From Microbacterium nymphoidis (GTDB lineage Bacteria > Actinomycetota > Actinomycetes > Actinomycetales > Microbacteriaceae), in contig NZ_JAJNOD010000002.1 of the NCBI RefSeq assembly GCF_021044885.1, positions 1-64,000 of the forward strand: a stretch of 64,000 nt of DNA. Reading direction: 5' to 3'. The notes beneath the pieces are model-generated. The model saw nothing but the letters and a program-made list of their open reading frames with translations. It ran no database searches and had not been told where the DNA came from. A program made the position numbers and the translations under genes. Positions 27,054 through 36,869 of this stretch are shown here, piece by piece. Positions within the stretch are counted from its first letter, which is position 1. The number at the start of each line of letters is the position of its first letter.

Positions 27054-27166
27054 ACTGGCCCACGCCCGGGTGTGGCGAACCCGACACGCGAGCGGAAAAT
27101 CCCTGATCAAGCGCTGAAGGCGCCTGCGGGCTGTGCAAGATGCATGAGGAAGTTCCCGATCAGCCC

Positions 27167-27207
27167 GTTACAAATGTGACTCGTGTTGTTACTGTGGTTG
27201 ATGTGAC
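27167..27207 (+). promoter_or_regulatory. paired GTTAC/TGTGAC motifs upstream of the M23 gene
   Basis: GTTAC (27167, 27188) and TGTGAC (27175, 27202) each occur twice, as GTTAC...TGTGAC units, directly before the M23 peptidase. TGTGAC is the complement of GTCACA, which resembles MtrA boxes at wall-hydrolase genes of actinobacteria. The link to MtrA is inference. Confidence 0.35.
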
Positions 27208-27233
27208 TGACCCTGCAGTCTGGAGGACTCATC

Positions 27234-28649
27234 TTGCTTACGGGTACTGACGCGCGTCGCACACGTGGCGCGTCGAGCGCACGCTCGCGCCACACATCCC
27301 CCCGGCCGCGCCGGTTCGTGCTGGGCCTGGCCGCGCTCACCTTCGCGGTGGCGGGCACCATCATGGCCCCCGGCGCACCGGCTGCTTTCGCTGTGACCTA
27401 CCCGTCGTGGGACGACGTGCAGGCCGCGAAGAACGACGAGTCCGCCAAGGCCGGACAGATCACCGAGATCGAGGGGCTCATCACCACCCTCAACAACAAC
27501 GTCGCCACGACGCAGCAGGCTGCTCAGGACGCCGGTAACGCGTACTTCGATGCGCAGCAGGCGTTCGCGCTCGCATCGTCGAAGGCGGAGACTCTCCAGG
27601 CGCAGGCAGACCAGCAGGCGCAGGCTGCCACCGACGCGGCGAAGAAGGCCGGCGAAGTCGCCGCGCAGCTCTACCGCAACGGCGGCGACGACACCACGCT
27701 TCAGCTGTTCTTCTCCGACTCCGCGAAGTCGGCCGACGACATCCTCAGCGAGCTGGGTCAGGCCGACATGCTGCTCGAGCAGAACAAGGCGATCTACGAC
27801 GCCGCCGTCCTCGCCCGTAACAACGCGCAGTCGCTCACGAACCAGGCCGAGGTGCAGCGCGCCGAACGCGACCGCCTGCAGGTCGAAGCGCAGGAGAAGT
27901 TCGCCGCTGCCCAGGCAGCAGCCCAGGCCGCACAGGCTGCGCTCGAAGAGCAGCAGTCCAACCTCGCCACCCTCCAGGCACAGCTGGCCGCGCTCAAGGA
28001 CAACACGACCAAGGTCGTCGCCGCCTATGAAGAGGGCGTGCGCGTTGCCGAGGAGGAGCGCATCGCTCGCGAGAAGGCCGCCGAAGAGGAGCGCCAGCGC
28101 GCCGCCGAGGAGGAGCGCAAGCGCCGCGAGCAGGAGCAGCAGAACAACAACAACTCCGGTGGCGGCGACTCCGGCGGTGGCGACTACACCCCGCCGAGCT
28201 CGGGTGGCAACGGTGGCAGCGGCAGCGGCGGCTGGGTCCGTCCCAGCAACGGTGTCGAGACCTCCGACTACGGCCCTCGCTACTCCCAGTGCGGAAACGG
28301 CTACTGCGCGTCGAGCTTCCACGAGGGCGTCGACCTCGCATCCGGCTGCGGCAGCTACATCTACGCCGCACACTCCGGCACCGTCGCGTACTCCGGCTAC
28401 AACGGCGGCTACGGCAACTACATCCGCATCTCGAACGACGACGGAACCGGCATCGCCACCGGGTACGGCCACATCCAGTACGGCGGCCTGCTCGTGAGCT
28501 ACGGCCAGTGGGTCAATGCCGGCGATGTGATCGCCCTCGAAGGCAACACCGGCAACTCCTTCGGCTGCCACGTGCACTACGAGGTGTACATCAACGGCTC
28601 GACCACCAACCCGACGCCCTTCATGGCGCAGTTCGGTATCGACGTCTGA
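27234..28649 (+). CDS. secreted M23-family peptidoglycan endopeptidase with coiled coil
   Basis: 471 residues. TTG start at 27234 with GGAGG eight bases upstream. An Arg-rich n-region and hydrophobic core (~28-48) end in AFA (cleavage ~53). Residues ~60-300 form a long coiled coil (Ala/Gln/Glu-rich, ending EEERQRAAEEERKRREQEQQ), a Gly/Ser linker (~305-335) follows, then a LytM/M23 domain with zinc ligands in SSFHEGVDLASG, the GYGHIQ motif and HVHYEVY. This design matches EnvC/NlpD-like and actinobacterial wall hydrolases in which the coiled coil restrains the peptidase until a divisome partner binds. It cuts peptide cross-bridges of peptidoglycan. Monocistronic. Confidence 0.92.
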   Translation: MLTGTDARRTRGASSARSRHTSPRPRRFVLGLAALTFAVAGTIMAPGAPAAFAVTYPSWDDVQAAKNDESAKAGQITEIEGLITTLNNNVATTQQAAQDAGNAYFDAQQAFALASSKAETLQAQADQQAQAATDAAKKAGEVAAQLYRNGGDDTTLQLFFSDSAKSADDILSELGQADMLLEQNKAIYDAAVLARNNAQSLTNQAEVQRAERDRLQVEAQEKFAAAQAAAQAAQAALEEQQSNLATLQAQLAALKDNTTKVVAAYEEGVRVAEEERIAREKAAEEERQRAAEEERKRREQEQQNNNNSGGGDSGGGDYTPPSSGGNGGSGSGGWVRPSNGVETSDYGPRYSQCGNGYCASSFHEGVDLASGCGSYIYAAHSGTVAYSGYNGGYGNYIRISNDDGTGIATGYGHIQYGGLLVSYGQWVNAGDVIALEGNTGNSFGCHVHYEVYINGSTTNPTPFMAQFGIDV

Positions 28650-28661
28650 TCCGCACCATCA

Positions 28662-28690
28662 CGAAGGCCCCCGCATCGCGGGGGCCTTCG
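28662..28690 (+). terminator. terminator after the M23 gene
   Basis: CGAAGGCCCCCGC, loop ATC, GCGGGGGCCTTCG, then TCGTTT. Confidence 0.9.
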
Positions 28691-28705
28691 TCGTTTCCGG
28701 TCGGT

Positions 28706-28765
28706 GGTGGGAGATGGAAAACGCACCGCGGAGGCGCGTCGGGGGTGCGTTAGTTATCTCCCATC
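28706..28765. repeat. imperfect hairpin, first of two related copies
   Basis: GGTGGGAGAT pairs with ATCTCCCATC, and an inner AACGCACC pairs with GGGTGCGTT. The left arm shares GATGGAAAACGC-CCGCGG with the next hairpin at 28835, as if one hairpin had been duplicated and decayed. With it, this accounts for most of the 314-base gap 28691-29004, which holds no gene. Confidence 0.6.
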
Positions 28766-28834
28766 GGCGGTGACCGTCGCGCCGCTGGTGCTGCGCGACG
28801 GATGTCGCCGGTTGGATGTTCGGTCAGTGATGGG

Positions 28835-28877
28835 GATGGAAAACGCCCCGCGGCCGCGTCGCGGGGCGTTTTCCATC
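28835..28877. repeat. perfect 18-bp hairpin in the M23-ppa gap
   Basis: GATGGAAAACGCCCCGCG, loop GCCGCGT, and the exact complement ending TTTTCCATC. It looks like a bidirectional terminator but is a second, stronger one, 145 bases after the M23 terminator. Confidence 0.75.
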
Positions 28878-28964
28878 TTTCACCGCAGCTGAGGCATCGC
28901 GGAGCGCGACTCATCGCACGTCGACCCATGACCGCTGCCGAGACGGACGCCCCATGCCAACGCA

Positions 28965-28992
28965 AAACGGCCGCCCGAGCGGGCGGCCGTTT
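28965..28992 (-). terminator. terminator of ppa
   Basis: AAACGGCCGCCCG-CT-CGGGCGGCCGTTT followed by T (minus strand), 12 bases after the ppa stop. Confidence 0.88.
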
Positions 28993-29004
28993 CGACGCGT
29001 GAGG

Positions 29005-29496
29005 TCAGTGACCCTCGGTCTTCGCGCGGTCGAACGCCTCGGTGACGAGACGCTCGGCCTCAGCGGCGTTGGCCCACTCGTCGACCTTGACCCACTTGTT
29101 GGGCTCGAGGTCCTTGTAGTGCTCGAAGAAGTGCGCGATCTCCTTCTTGGTGTACTCCGGGATGTCATCGACGTCCTGGATGTGGGCCCAGCGCGGGTCC
29201 TTCGCGAGGACCGCGACGACCTTGTCGTCGCCGCCGGCCTCGTCGCTCATCTTCAGGACAGCGACCGGACGGACGTCGACGCCGACGCCCGGGTAGAGCT
29301 GCTGGTCGAGGAGCAGGAGCACATCGAGCGGGTCGCCGTCCTCACCCAGCGTGTTGTCGAAGAAGCCGTAGTCAGCCGGGTAGCCGAAGACCGTGTACAG
29401 GACGCGGTCCAGCATGACGCGGCCGGTCTCGTGGTCGACCTCGTACTTGACGCGGCTGCCGCGGGGGATCTCGATGGTGGCGGTGTAAGCGCCCAT
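29005..29496 (-). CDS. ppa: inorganic pyrophosphatase
   Basis: 163 residues of family I soluble pyrophosphatase, which hydrolyses PPi to phosphate and drives biosynthesis. Seen: EIPRGSRVKYE at the N terminus, YTVFGYPADYGF, the metal-binding DGDPLDVLLL, and KDPRW with a C-terminal KWVKVDEW helix. Length and metal Asp residues match the actinobacterial enzymes. Start at 29496 with GGAG a few bases upstream. Monocistronic; convergent with the M23 gene. Confidence 0.96.
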   Translation of the reverse strand: MGAYTATIEIPRGSRVKYEVDHETGRVMLDRVLYTVFGYPADYGFFDNTLGEDGDPLDVLLLLDQQLYPGVGVDVRPVAVLKMSDEAGGDDKVVAVLAKDPRWAHIQDVDDIPEYTKKEIAHFFEHYKDLEPNKWVKVDEWANAAEAERLVTEAFDRAKTEGH

Positions 29497-29538
29497 GCGT
29501 GTGCTCCTTGAGAAGTCAGGACGGAATGCGCAACCAGC

Positions 29539-30216
29539 CTACTCGCCCGAGTCTGCGCCCTTCATCCGTGTTTTCGGCAGGTTCCCGGGCAGCGTGCGCG
29601 ACATCAACGACGTGACGAGCGGAGTAAGCAGGAGCAGGAACAGAGCGAAGTAACCCTGCCCGGGGATGATCATCGCGATCACCATCGCAACCAGGAAAAG
29701 CGCGGCGGTGGCGGCATCGGCGATCGCTCCGCGGCGAATGCTGTCTCGTGGCGCCGCACTCAGGCCGTCATGGCGCAGGAGATACACGCGCGCCACGAGG
29801 GAGGTGATCTGCGTGAGCGTGAGGTTGCCGATGTACAGCGCCGCCTGCAGCGGGTCGGCCTCCATCGCGCCGAGAAGCGCCGTGGTCACCGGAAGACAGA
29901 CGATCGTGAACATCCACGCGATGTTGATCCACAGCAGGGGAGCGGTGATGCGCTCCACCTGGTCATAGAGGCGGTGATGGCTGAGCCAGGAGACGGCGAT
30001 CAGCACGAAGCTGAGCGCGAAGCTCACGATCTGACCCTGGTGCTCGGTCAGGAAGTCCCCGGTTCCGTAGGACGCATCCGCCTCCTGCATCCGCGCGGCA
30101 TCCGTCACGGCCTCCATGAGGGGCAGGATCAGGAGGGTCATCGCAATGGCGACGACGGCATCGGCGAAGGCCTTGAATCGCTCCGCGCCCCAGGCCACGA
30201 ATTCCCGTAAGGTCAC
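29539..30216 (-). CDS. TMEM175-like (DUF1211) potassium channel family protein
   Basis: 225 residues with six membrane segments. The first carries ERFKAFADAVVAIAMTLLIL, the family RxxxFSDxxxAIAxT signature with FAD in place of FSD. Bacterial TMEM175 proteins are tetrameric K+ channels whose pore is lined by segment 1; the Ser-to-Ala change is in the signature but hydrophobic pore residues stay. A GTG start at 30216 is preceded at six bases by TAGATT (leaderless). No coupled neighbour. Confidence 0.8.
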   Translation of the reverse strand: MTLREFVAWGAERFKAFADAVVAIAMTLLILPLMEAVTDAARMQEADASYGTGDFLTEHQGQIVSFALSFVLIAVSWLSHHRLYDQVERITAPLLWINIAWMFTIVCLPVTTALLGAMEADPLQAALYIGNLTLTQITSLVARVYLLRHDGLSAAPRDSIRRGAIADAATAALFLVAMVIAMIIPGQGYFALFLLLLTPLVTSLMSRTLPGNLPKTRMKGADSGE

Positions 30217-30222
30217 GGCGCG

Positions 30223-30228
30223 AATCTA
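30223..30228 (-). promoter_or_regulatory. -10 box TAGATT, leaderless start of the TMEM175-like gene
   Basis: TAGATT, six bases before GTG 30216. Confidence 0.5.
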
Positions 30229-30437
30229 CGCGGAACTGCCGCGCAGCGCGTGGCCCACGCGCCGTCGCAGCGAATCTCCGGACGCACGCCGGCGGTCGTG
30301 GTTACCTTCGTGGGGTTTGTCTCGAAGCGCGGTCATGGTGCACGGGGTGGGGGCTCACGGCGCGACCGCAGGGTGGCGGAGCTCGAAACCGCCGGTGCGG
30401 TCCGCCGGCTCGCCTCCGGAGGCGGGAGCCCAGCGGG

Positions 30438-30443
30438 TAGCGT
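30438..30443 (+). promoter_or_regulatory. -10 box TAGCGT, leaderless start of tilS
   Basis: TAGCGT lies six bases before GTG 30450; the GGGGG between is too near the start to act as a ribosome site. Confidence 0.45.
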
Positions 30444-30449
30444 GGGGGA

Positions 30450-31424
30450 GTGCCGTCCCTGAATCCCGCCGTGGCTGAGATCCGTCGTGCCGTGCGCACC
30501 GCGCTGGAACCGTATCGTGGGACGGTGGTCGTCGTCGCGCTGTCCGGCGGCGCAGATTCCCTCGCCCTCACCGCTGCGGTTGCGTTCGAGGCGCCCAAGC
30601 TCGATGTCCGCGCTCAGGCGATCACGATCGATCATGGGCTCCAGGATGGTTCGGCGGAGATCGCCGCGCGAGCGGCGGCGCAGGCGCGCGCACTCGGGGT
30701 GGCGGCGGAGGTCGTCACCGTGAACGTCGACCGGACACATCCCGACGGACCCGAAGCGGCGGCGCGCGCCGCGCGGTACGACGCGCTGGAACGTGCGGCC
30801 GACGACGCGGGCGCCGGACCGATCCTGCTGGCGCACACCCTCGACGACCAGGCCGAGACGGTGCTCCTCGGACTCGCCCGCGGGTCCGGTGCCGCCAGCC
30901 TGCAGGGCATGGCGCCGGTGGCCGGTCGCCGGGTGCGTCCGCTGCTCGACGTGCGCCGCGAGACGGTTCGTGAAGCCTGTGTCGCGCAGGAACTGGAGCC
31001 GTGGGACGACCCGCACAATCTCGACCCGCGATACACCCGCGTGCGCGTGCGCACGACGGTGCTTCCCCTGCTGGAAGCGGAGCTCGGTCCCGGTGTCGCG
31101 CAGGCGCTGGCCCGCACCGCCGAGCAGCTCCGCGAAGACAACGAGGCGTTCGCCGAGATGATCGAGGAGACCATCGAGGACATCGTCGAGCACGCCGAGG
31201 CTGGGATCGCTGTGTCGGTTCCGGCGCTCGCCGCGAACCCCGCCGCGCTCCGCCATCGCATCATCCGGCACGTCGTTGCGAGCGAGTTCGGCGTGAGCCT
31301 CACCCGCACCCAGACTCTGGAGATCGCGCGACTGGTCACCGACTGGCGTGGTCAGGGGCCGCTCGATCTGCCCTCCTGCACCGCTTCCCGTCACGGCAAT
31401 TTGCTGACGTTCACGGCCCGCTGA
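30450..31424 (+). CDS. tilS: tRNA(Ile)-lysidine synthase
   Basis: 324 residues. The N-terminal PP-loop ATP pyrophosphatase has SGGADSLAL (~32-40), then AITIDHGLQDGS and LLAHTLDDQAETVLLGLARGSG, the TilS signature. It attaches lysine to C34 of the CAU-anticodon tRNA-Ile so that it reads AUA. The C-terminal part is short: it lacks the full TilS_C domain of E. coli, as is normal in actinobacteria. In most actinobacteria hpt follows at once; here a minus-strand gene and a repeat region lie between. Confidence 0.93.
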   Translation: MPSLNPAVAEIRRAVRTALEPYRGTVVVVALSGGADSLALTAAVAFEAPKLDVRAQAITIDHGLQDGSAEIAARAAAQARALGVAAEVVTVNVDRTHPDGPEAAARAARYDALERAADDAGAGPILLAHTLDDQAETVLLGLARGSGAASLQGMAPVAGRRVRPLLDVRRETVREACVAQELEPWDDPHNLDPRYTRVRVRTTVLPLLEAELGPGVAQALARTAEQLREDNEAFAEMIEETIEDIVEHAEAGIAVSVPALAANPAALRHRIIRHVVASEFGVSLTRTQTLEIARLVTDWRGQGPLDLPSCTASRHGNLLTFTAR

Positions 31425-31508
31425 CCCTTCCGCTCTTCGCCCCGCCCATCCGGCTTCTGCCCGACCTCCGGGCCCCGCGGGCGTGCTCCCACGGCGTCGT
31501 CTCGAATT

Positions 31509-31573
31509 GAGGAGATTTCGTCGAAACGAGGAGCCTGAGCGGGACGGAGTCCTCGTTTCGACGAAATCTCCTC
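31509..31573. repeat. 65-bp element with 24-bp perfect inverted repeat
   Basis: Left arm 31509-31532 (begins GAGGAGATTTCGTCGAAACG) and right arm 31550-31573 are exact complements around a 17-base GC-rich loop. It is not next to a stop codon in terminator position (85 bases after tilS). It resembles a REP/BIME-type or small palindromic intergenic element. Confidence 0.85.
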
Positions 31574-31677
31574 GTTTCGTGACGTGGCGGGAGCGTTTCG
31601 TGACGTCGATGGAGCGTCTGTGCGCTGCCGGGTCTGGCCCTGATGAGTGAGGGGGGTCCGGCTGGCGGTCCTCAATC

Positions 31678-31743
31678 GAGGAGCATTCGCTGAAATGAGG
31701 ACCGTTTCGTGGGGAGGAGTCCTCATGTGGACGCATCGTCCTC
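31678..31743. repeat. 66-bp diverged copy of the inverted-repeat element
   Basis: Left arm 31678-31702 (GAGGAGCATTCGCTGAAATG...) aligns with the left arm of the element at 31509 at about 20 of 26 positions; its own right arm (31719-31743) pairs at 17 of 25. It has nearly the same total length and looks like an older, decayed copy. Confidence 0.65.
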
Positions 31744-31866
31744 GTTGCGTGGGGCTGCAACGAGAACTGCGCGCGAGCCGTGACGGCGCCCAGCGCCGGT
31801 GACGCCCACCGGACGGGGCGCGCACCAGGCCGTACCACGGATCCGACGACGCCCCCGGAAACAGTC

Positions 31867-31899
31867 GACGGCGGCGCACCCCGGGGGTGCACCGCCGTC
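31867..31899 (-). terminator. terminator of the DUF937 gene
   Basis: GACGGCGG-x-GCACCCC pairs with GGGGTGC-x-CCGCCGTC, 12 bases past the TAA (minus strand). Confidence 0.75.
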
Positions 31900-31910
31900 T
31901 GAGAGAAGCG

Positions 31911-32462
31911 TTACTTCTTGCCGCCGAAGAGGCCGCCGAGGCCGTTCAGCAGGCCGCCGAGGTCGATGCCGCCCGCGGAGGACGACGAGTTGCCGCCACC
32001 GGTGAGACCACCCAGCAGACCACCGATGATGTCGCCGATGCCACCACCCGAACTCTCGGCACCTGCGGTGGCGGGAGCGGAGCTGGAGGACTGCTTGGCG
32101 AGGAGGTTCATGATGATCGGCGCCAGAATCGGCAGCAGCTTGCCGAAGTCGATGCCGGCCGTCGCCTTGTCTTCGGTGAGCTTCTGCTCGACGACCTGCT
32201 TGTCGGAGCCGAAGATGTGGCCGAGGATCTTCTGTCCGTCGGCCTCGTCCACGTTGCTCACGTCGATGTCGGTGTCGTGCTTCTTCAGCGCCTGCTGGAT
32301 CGCAGCGGCACCATCTTCGCTCTCGGCGTTGCGGTGAAGGCCGCCGAGGATGGTCGCGCCACCCTCCTTGATCGCCTGCGTCGCCGTCGCCGGGTCCACA
32401 CCCAGCTTTGCGGCGATGTCGCCGATCGGAAGATTCGCGAGGATGTCCTCAATCCCAGCCAT
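31911..32462 (-). CDS. DUF937 domain-containing protein
   Basis: 183 residues. Residues 1-~105 form the helical DUF937 domain (NLPIGDIAAKLGVDPATATQ, ILGGLHRNAESEDGAAAIQQAL, KILGHIFGSDKQVVEQKL); ~110-130 is a hydrophobic helix (LLPILAPIIMNLLAK); the tail is Gly/Ser-rich with GGLLGGLTGGG and GLLNGLGGLFGGKK repeats. Function is unknown. The ATG 32462 has AAAGGA six bases upstream. A very long open frame continues upstream to 35603 antisense to hpt and ftsH and is spurious. The gene interrupts the usual tilS-hpt adjacency. Confidence 0.85.
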   Translation of the reverse strand: MAGIEDILANLPIGDIAAKLGVDPATATQAIKEGGATILGGLHRNAESEDGAAAIQQALKKHDTDIDVSNVDEADGQKILGHIFGSDKQVVEQKLTEDKATAGIDFGKLLPILAPIIMNLLAKQSSSSAPATAGAESSGGGIGDIIGGLLGGLTGGGNSSSSAGGIDLGGLLNGLGGLFGGKK

Positions 32463-32564
32463 GGGAGATCCTTTCGTAGAGAGGCGCGCGTGATCGGCCA
32501 TCGGGCAGCCCGCGCAAGCCCACTGTGCCGTACCACCGGGGAAATGCACAACAGGCGCGGCACG

Positions 32565-32570
32565 TAGAAT
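32565..32570 (+). promoter_or_regulatory. -10 box TAGAAT, leaderless start of hpt
   Basis: TAGAAT, six bases before the hpt ATG; the same hexamer and spacing as pyrE. Confidence 0.6.
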
Positions 32571-32576
32571 TGCTCC

Positions 32577-33128
32577 ATGCGTGCAGCCGACATCGCCGAT
32601 GACCTGACCGACGTCCTCGTCACCGAGGAGCAGATCCACGAGAAGCTGCGCGAGCTCGCGCAGCAGGTCGCTGTGGACTACGAGGGCAAGGATCTCGTGC
32701 TGATCGGTGTGCTCAAGGGCGCGATCATGGTGATGAGCGACTTCATCCGCGCGCTGCCCATCCTGGTTCCCCTCGACTTCATGGCGGTCTCCTCCTACGG
32801 CGCCAGCACGAAGTCCTCCGGTGTGGTGCAGATCCGCAAGGATCTGGACACCGACATCCACGACAAGCACGTGCTGATCGTCGAGGACATCATCGATTCC
32901 GGCCTCACCCTCTCGTGGCTGCTGGACAACTTCGCCTCGCGCGGCGCCGCCTCCGTCGAGGTGCTTGCGCTGCTGCGCAAGCCGGAGGCCGCGAAGGTGG
33001 AGATCGACTGCCGCTACGTCGGTTTCGACATCCCGAACGACTTCGTCGTGGGATATGGGCTGGACTACGACGAGCGCTACCGCAACCTGCGCGACGTCGC
33101 GGTGCTCGCCCCTCACGTCTACAGCTGA
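32577..33128 (+). CDS. hpt: hypoxanthine phosphoribosyltransferase
   Basis: 183 residues. The PRPP loop is VLIVEDIIDSGLTL (~99-112); LIGVLKGAIMVMSDFIRAL near residue 45 binds pyrophosphate; the C-terminal FDIPNDFVVGYGLDYDERYRNL contacts the purine. It salvages hypoxanthine and guanine to IMP and GMP. Length fits. It has no ribosome site and a -10 box directly upstream. ftsH follows after 339 bases rather than in close linkage. Confidence 0.95.
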   Translation: MRAADIADDLTDVLVTEEQIHEKLRELAQQVAVDYEGKDLVLIGVLKGAIMVMSDFIRALPILVPLDFMAVSSYGASTKSSGVVQIRKDLDTDIHDKHVLIVEDIIDSGLTLSWLLDNFASRGAASVEVLALLRKPEAAKVEIDCRYVGFDIPNDFVVGYGLDYDERYRNLRDVAVLAPHVYS

Positions 33129-33467
33129 GGCGCGGCGGGCGCTAAGCGGACTCGTTCCATCCGTGGCGGACCCGACATCATCTCGGACCGAACACGGCGC
33201 ACGGACTGAAGCCCGCCGCGAACGACCGGGGAACAAGGTCATCGTGCGCGGGGATCCGATCACCGCCGTCGGCGTGGTGTGGGCGCTGGCATGGCCGTGC
33301 GTCGCGCTCGCCCGGTGTCTCCGTGCAGCGCGCACCGCCGCGGGGTGAGCCGTTTTCCCACGTACGCCGTGGGCGAATACCAGCAAGGCCAAAGGAACGT
33401 CAGGATAGCCTGAGGGATACGCCGCGAGGCGTCTGTCGACAGAAGGGCATCGGGGAATCCCCGCACC
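33129..33467 (+). other. hpt-ftsH intergenic region
   Basis: 339 bases. I see no gene, tRNA or strong hairpin. The last ~70 bases (from about 33400: GTCAGGATAGCCTGAGGGATAC) probably hold the ftsH promoter with a leader of 40-60 bases, with TAGCCT as a possible -10. Confidence 0.5.
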
Positions 33468-35465
<1,998 letters not shown>

Positions 35466-35466
35466 C

Positions 35467-36075
35467 GTGAGTGTCGACCAGCCTCGCGTCGCCGCCCTGG
35501 TCCGGGAGCTGATCGAGGCGATCGGCGAGGATCCCGCGCGTCCCGGTCTGGTGGGAACACCCGACCGGGTCGCGGCATCCTTCGCGGAGTTCTTCGCCGG
35601 CATCGGTGAGGATCCCTCGTCGCCGCTGGCTCACACGATCAGTGTTGCCCATGGCCCGGCGCCGGAGACCGAACCGAGCGGCGCGGTGGTCCTCCGCGAC
35701 ATCCGGTTCCGCTCCATGTGTGAGCACCATCTGCTGCCGTTCCTCGGCGTGGCCCACATCGCCTACCTGCCGGGTACCTCCGTGGTGGGGCTGGGGGCGC
35801 TGCCGAAGGTGGTTGACATCCTTGCGGCACGACCGCAGGTGCAGGAGCGCCTCGGCGAGCAGATCGCGGACACCATCTCGACGGCTCTGGAGGCGCGAGG
35901 CGTGCTCGTGGTCCTCGACGCCAGCCATCAGTGTGTGACGGCCCGCGGCGGACGTCAGCCGGTGGCATCCACGATCACCGTCGCCGCGCGCGGAGAGCTG
36001 TCGGAGCCCGCCGCCCGCAGTGAGATCATCGCGCTGATCTCGCGCGGACTCGAATCGGGAGCGGTCGATCGATGA
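35467..36075 (+). CDS. folE: GTP cyclohydrolase I
   Basis: 202 residues. Zinc ligands C85 and H88 (MCEHHLLPF) and C156 (SHQCVTARG); the GTP site VVGLGALPKVVDI. It makes 7,8-dihydroneopterin triphosphate, the first step of folate synthesis. The start GTG 35467 sits just after the ftsH stop; an in-frame GTG at 35431 inside ftsH would add 12 residues ([11 protein letters not shown]). No ribosome site is visible, so it probably relies on ribosomes ending ftsH. The stop overlaps folP (ATGA). Confidence 0.94.
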   Translation: MSVDQPRVAALVRELIEAIGEDPARPGLVGTPDRVAASFAEFFAGIGEDPSSPLAHTISVAHGPAPETEPSGAVVLRDIRFRSMCEHHLLPFLGVAHIAYLPGTSVVGLGALPKVVDILAARPQVQERLGEQIADTISTALEARGVLVVLDASHQCVTARGGRQPVASTITVAARGELSEPAARSEIIALISRGLESGAVDR

Positions 36076-36869
36076 TCGGCATCTGGGGAATCGTCAACGT
36101 CACGCCCGACTCGTTCAGTGACGGCGGACGCTACCTCGATACGTCCGCAGCGCTCGACCACGGCCGCCGGCTCCTCGTGGACGGCGCCAGTGTGCTCGAC
36201 ATCGGCGGTGAGTCCACGCGGCCCGGAGCGGAGCGCGTCCCGGTCGCCGTCGAGATTGATCGCGTTGTCCCCGTGATCGAGGCGCTGTCCGCTGTGGGCG
36301 CCGTGGTGTCGGTGGACACGATGAACGCCGATACGGCGGTGGCCGCGGTGGCTGCGGGTGCCCGTTACGTGAACGATGTGGCGGGTGGACTGGCCGATCC
36401 CGACATGCTCGCCGCTGTGGCCGAAACGGATGCCGACTACGTGCTGGGACACTGGCGCGGGCCCTCGGCCGACATGTACGCGCGCGCCGAGTACGCGCGC
36501 ATCGGACACGAGGTGGCGGCTGAGCTTCTCGACCGGGTGGAGCAGGCAGCCGCGGCCGGGATCGACCCGTCGCGCATCGTCCTGGATCCGGGCATCGGCT
36601 TCGCGAAGACGGGCGAGCAGAACTGGGCCCTGCTGCGTGAACTGGACGCCGTCACCGCTCTCGGACTGCGTGTGCTCATCGGCACGAGCCGCAAGCGGTT
36701 CTTCCTGCCGGTCCTCGGTGGCGAGGCGGACGAGCAGCGCCGCGATCTGGCCACCGCCGTCACCAGCGTGCTCGCGGCCGACGCTGGCGCGTGGGCGGTC
36801 CGCGTGCACAATGCCGCTGCCACCCGGGATGCTCTGGCCGTGCGATCAGCCTGGGAAGGAGAACCGTGA
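36072..36869 (+). CDS. folP: dihydropteroate synthase
   Basis: 265 residues of a TIM barrel. Seen: WGIVNVTPDSFSDGGRY (start of the pterin/pABA site), DIGGESTRPGA, IVLDPGIGFAKT, and the SRK loop LIGTSRKRFF. It condenses dihydropterin pyrophosphate with p-aminobenzoate and is the sulfonamide target. Overlaps folE by four bases upstream and the small unknown gene by one base downstream, so the cluster is translationally coupled. Confidence 0.96.
   Translation: MIGIWGIVNVTPDSFSDGGRYLDTSAALDHGRRLLVDGASVLDIGGESTRPGAERVPVAVEIDRVVPVIEALSAVGAVVSVDTMNADTAVAAVAAGARYVNDVAGGLADPDMLAAVAETDADYVLGHWRGPSADMYARAEYARIGHEVAAELLDRVEQAAAAGIDPSRIVLDPGIGFAKTGEQNWALLRELDAVTALGLRVLIGTSRKRFFLPVLGGEADEQRRDLATAVTSVLAADAGAWAVRVHNAAATRDALAVRSAWEGEP

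Larger units (their letters stand above)
31425..31866. other. non-coding region with inverted-repeat elements
   Basis: About 440 bases without a credible gene. It holds two related inverted-repeat elements (31509-31573 and 31678-31743) and a direct repeat CGTTTCGTGACGT at 31573-31585 and 31594-31606, 21 bases apart. Open frames here lack start signals and family features. Confidence 0.7.
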
